Shown here one piece after another: positions 60,664-64,000 of a stretch of 64,000 nt of DNA. The translations under genes and the position numbers were made by a program. Source of the DNA: Ophthalmolycus amberensis (Eukaryota; Chordata; Actinopteri; Perciformes; Zoarcidae); the NCBI GenBank assembly GCA_024529925.1, contig JAFEUB010001102.1:468001-532000 (forward strand), written 5' to 3'. The notes beneath the pieces were generated by a model. The model was not told the DNA's origin and did not search any database. It worked only from the letters and a program-made list of their open reading frames with translations. The number at the start of each line of letters is the position of its first letter. Within the stretch, counting starts at the first letter, position 1.

Positions 60664-62839
60664 CTCCATGTGTTTGTGTTGTGCATGTTTGATGAGGTTT
60701 TTTAATGAACTGGCGGACTCCTGGTGGATATTGCTGTGTCAGGGTATAGTCTGCCTTTTAAGGGCCTCTGAATAAGTTATGATATTTGAAGAGATAATGA
60801 GATGGAGGAAGGCAGATAGAGGGCGTGAAGGAGCTGAGATCATCAGCAGAAAAGTCTTAACACAAACTGACAGCTGGAGGTTTGAGGCACTTTTCAAGGT
60901 TAAACTGAGATATCCAGAGCAAAAAACTTGCCAAGATTCTATTTCTGTGTTAAATTTCACTGTTTGTTACAGGCTTTGGAAGGCACTGCTAGGAAATGTA
61001 TTGATGTCTTCTTGTTACCTGCTCCATCTAATGTCAACATATTTGCATTTGACCAAACCCCAAAAGCATTTGAGCATACAGCACATTGCAAAGACTGCAT
61101 GACATCAAAGCTAATGACTTTATAACAGTCTGACTGCTGTGCTTCCACCTGAGCACCAAGGCTACATTTCAAATTGACTCCCCTTCCAGCCTTTCCACAG
61201 ACACACTGCAAATCAGAGGAGCCCCGATGCTCTGGTGCACAGATGTGCTGTGTCATATAGGTGCAATGAATTATGGTCATTGTAGTGTAACAGGCTTTCA
61301 GGGCTTGGCAGCATTAAATCTTGATAGTTTGAAAACCACATCATTGGGGACCTCAGGCTTCATGTATCACGGCACCTGCAATAAATCCTAAACAAAGGTT
61401 TACGTATTGGATTGTTAATTTAGCTGGTAATACATCCTGTGATGCATATAGTCGTCTATAAATAACCATGCCTTTGCTGGGTCAGATTTAATAGACTACC
61501 TGTTTCCACTAATCAATACCTGTAAAGAAGAATGTAGAAGTAGCCTGACCTACGTAGTGTGGGGTGATCCGAAACACTCGAAAACACCTTTGGACGATCG
61601 ACACAAAGGTGAGATTTATGCTCTATTTTATTATTGGATTTTTTTATTCGGTTTTAGAAGCGACAAGACCTCAAGGGGGCAGAGTAACTGGTTGGTTTGG
61701 AAAAGGTGTGGTTGACTTCCCTACCTGCAACAAAGAGCACTGCACGGCCGCTTCCCTCAGCTTTTCTATGGAAACCATCCAGGACTATTTCCCATGCAAG
61801 TGGATTAGTTGCATGAGACAGCCCAAAACAGTTCTGGGGATCTGTGCTTGCTGTTTTGAACTTTTATTTTGAACAACAAAAGTCATATGGCATTGTAGCT
61901 GGGCAGTTATTATGTATAGCCAACACATACCGGTACTCACCCCAAATGTGTCAAATAACGTTTCTTGGTCAGTGGCACTGAGCTCCAATCTATGACGCTC
62001 TGTAGCTTCATGCATCCCCTACAAAGCTTTGACTAGTTGGTTTGCGTACAAGCAGTGTACAACCATATGCACAACACACTGAGCTGACCGTAAACAGGCA
62101 CAAGGCTGTGTGGCTGTGTATTGCAAACTGCTATACATTTCCCAATTAAGTGCATATTCAGAATGGGCTGTCTACATGTACAAAGAACGCTCCTAAAACC
62201 CGAATAATATCGACATATCCCACATGTATCAATCAGAGAGAGAAAAAAGCATCATTCTGTCCACTGCCACCACAATAATGAAATGTATTTCCTCATTCAA
62301 ACAAAGTGCCAGAGAGGACCTTATAATGCTAAAGTCAAAGCTTATTTTAGGACCTTTTTGCGTTTTCATGACAACATAAGTGGTGACAGTAGGCCATATA
62401 ATATCCAGGCCTTGAACTTGCCTCATTGTTGGAGATGTTCCTGTCTTAGAGGAGGTATTTTATTTATTGGAGTCAATGGAATGACTTCACAATGATGAAA
62501 AACCTGTTAAAAAGGTTAATTTCCCATATGTCTTCCTCACCAACAGCTTTATTTCTGGGCAGGTTAAACCTCATGCGGGCCCACAATGCCATGTTGTCAT
62601 ACTAATAGCATTCACCTTGCGTCTTCACAGAATTTATCACCGACTGTAAATAATCCATCCACTGGCTTTTGGTTGAACCCCAGGCTCCATTCTTGCCCAC
62701 CACATTTCTTCCCAGACACTGCATTTATGAGTTTCTTAGCGATGCATACAAATAACATGTTGTGAGGCCAGTGGTTTTTAATTGTAACCTGGTGCTTCTG
62801 AGGTAACTGGGGATTTTCCACGAAAAGAATATTTAATGT

Positions 62840-63880
62840 TAGCCACGCTAGTGGTGCGGTGTTTTCAGTCCACCACTTTGATCCAGACTGAAATATATCA
62901 ACAACTATTCAATGGATTGCCACAAAATTCTGTACATGTGTTCATTGTTCCCAGCAGATAAAGTCTACTGATGTCGGTGATCCGCTGATTTTCGTTCTCG
63001 CCCAACCAGCAGGTTGACATTTGTGGGTTTGAGTAAAATGTCTCGACAACTACAGGCTGGACTGCCGTACATTTGGACACATCCAGGGAACCCATCCACT
63101 CTTTGTCTGACGATGATGAGCCTTTGGGAGAAGAGCGCTATATTTCTGGGGATCCGGTGTAGCCAGCAGATATCCATGTTAAGACTTCCTTTTTCCCGAC
63201 TGCTCATTGTTTACAGTCCAATTAGCAGCTTCGGATGCAAGACTGGAGTTGGAAATGAGAGTCAACATGTACCGGATTGTTTCAAAAGTAGCCAGTTTAC
63301 AAGCTAATCTAAATCCTCATCAGACGATAGCCGGTGGGTTCCCAGATTGCATTTTGGCAAATGTGTTCCATCTCATTTGTGCTCCACAAGAACTGTTTAC
63401 CTGCATTCAACTAAAGACTGCTCCATCCTGATTAGTCACTACTATACAACTACTATACACTACTATACTACTATACAAACGGAAACCAGAACACTTCCGA
63501 TGCCAAAATGTTGTCCCTTTGCAGACAAATCCTAATATAAATGTAGAATCTGTTTATAGAGAGATTATGTTCAGGATGAATTTTGAAAACGTTCTGACTT
63601 TATATTTGACGCCATCATCACGGCAAAATGTGTGGTTTACGACCAAATGCCTGCACAACAGATGACATTAAATTCAGCCTCAGCTGTATCTTGTGTTTAG
63701 TGCTGATTAGCAAAGGTTAGCATGCTAAACTAAGATGGCGAACATGTTTAACGTTACAAAACATCAGCATGTTAGCATCGTCACTGTGAGAATGTTAGCA
63801 TGCTGCATTAGGCTTCAAGCACCACATGGCACAGGTCCAGCCTCACAGGGCCACTGGCATGGCTGTTGACTCTTCGTCGT
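62840..63880 (+). repeat. Dispersed teleost repeat interrupted by another insertion
   Basis: The left part (TCAGTCCACCACTTTGATCC, CAACAACTATTCAATGGATT, GGTTGACATTTGTGGGTTTG, AAATGTCTCGACAACTAC) and the right part from about 63569 (TTCAGGATGAATTTTGAAAA, GACGCCATCATCACGGC, TTTACGACCAAATGCCTGC, GCATGTTAGC) belong to one fish repeat as I remember it. The intervening 63090-63568 belongs to a different one. Confidence 0.6.
63090..63568. mobile_element. Second repeat inserted into the 62840-63880 copy
   Basis: Contains GGATCCGGTGTAGCCAGCAG, GCTCATTGTTTACAGTCCAA, CAAGACTGGAGTTGGAAATG and ACGGAAACCAGAACACTTCC, wording I recall from a separate fish short interspersed DNA element. It carries a small CTACTATACA tandem array at 63438-63478. 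Exact ends and target duplication are not clear. Confidence 0.5.
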
Positions 63881-64000
63881 GTCTTTTTAAGTGTTGAAAC
63901 TAGCATGCACCAAAAATGATAACTGATAGCAATAACGTTGAACACTTAAATAATAAGAGCTAAGTTGTAAAAAAAACAAAAAGAAAAAGTTATTTTATGT

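Overview
This is vertebrate nuclear DNA, almost certainly from a teleost fish. The window holds the 3' two-thirds of one AMPA-type ionotropic glutamate receptor gene, gria3 (GluA3), on the + strand. It is followed by about 28.5 kb of non-coding, repeat-rich DNA in which I see no second gene. The split gene, GT-AG splice sites, tRNA-derived SINE, short inverted-repeat elements and long CT/GT microsatellites all fit a fish genome. The teleost call rests on repeat families I recognise from memory and on relatively short introns; I cannot name the species or say whether this is the a or b paralogue.

Gene layout: positions 1-8671 are intron, and the exons for the signal peptide and first part of the amino-terminal domain lie upstream of the window. 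Ten exons from 8672 to 26569, then mutually exclusive flop (27344-27458) and flip (30333-30447) exons, then the last coding exon (31850-32095, stop TAG) give a continuous frame of 660 residues in either splice form. Joins are in phase throughout. They encode the end of the amino-terminal domain, both halves of the glutamate-binding domain, M1, the M2 pore loop with Gln at the Q/R site, M3 with SYTANLAAF, M4 and the C-terminal PDZ ligand SVKI. Assignment to GluA3 rather than GluA1, 2 or 4 rests on subtype-specific stretches such as THDAVLVIAEAFRYLRRQRV, PPDPPNDFGIF and YEKMWSYMKSAEPS, and on the tail ending YGTESVKI.

Regulatory RNA layer: the exon 13 donor sits in a 30-bp hairpin with an A-C mismatch at the R/G editing site (A26568), the known ADAR substrate of AMPA receptor genes. 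Flop and flip both have AAG acceptors, unlike every other exon here. The flip acceptor also has a 17-bp hairpin directly upstream that covers the branch-point zone. The exon 8 acceptor has a CTGT microsatellite in place of an ordinary pyrimidine tract. The 3' UTR is probably split by a 1.5-kb intron whose donor lies two bases after the stop, and the message probably ends after the AATAAA at 35443.

Downstream, 35.5-64 kb is a mosaic of microsatellites, a SINE, a Tc1/mariner transposase relic, several dispersed fish repeats (one interrupted by another), and a 1.93-kb foldback element at 48707-50634. That element has TA target-site flanks and long arms made largely of TAG/CTA triplet arrays, and is the most unusual non-genic structure in the window. 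A few repeat-poor stretches look like candidate conserved non-coding elements, which I cannot test without alignment.
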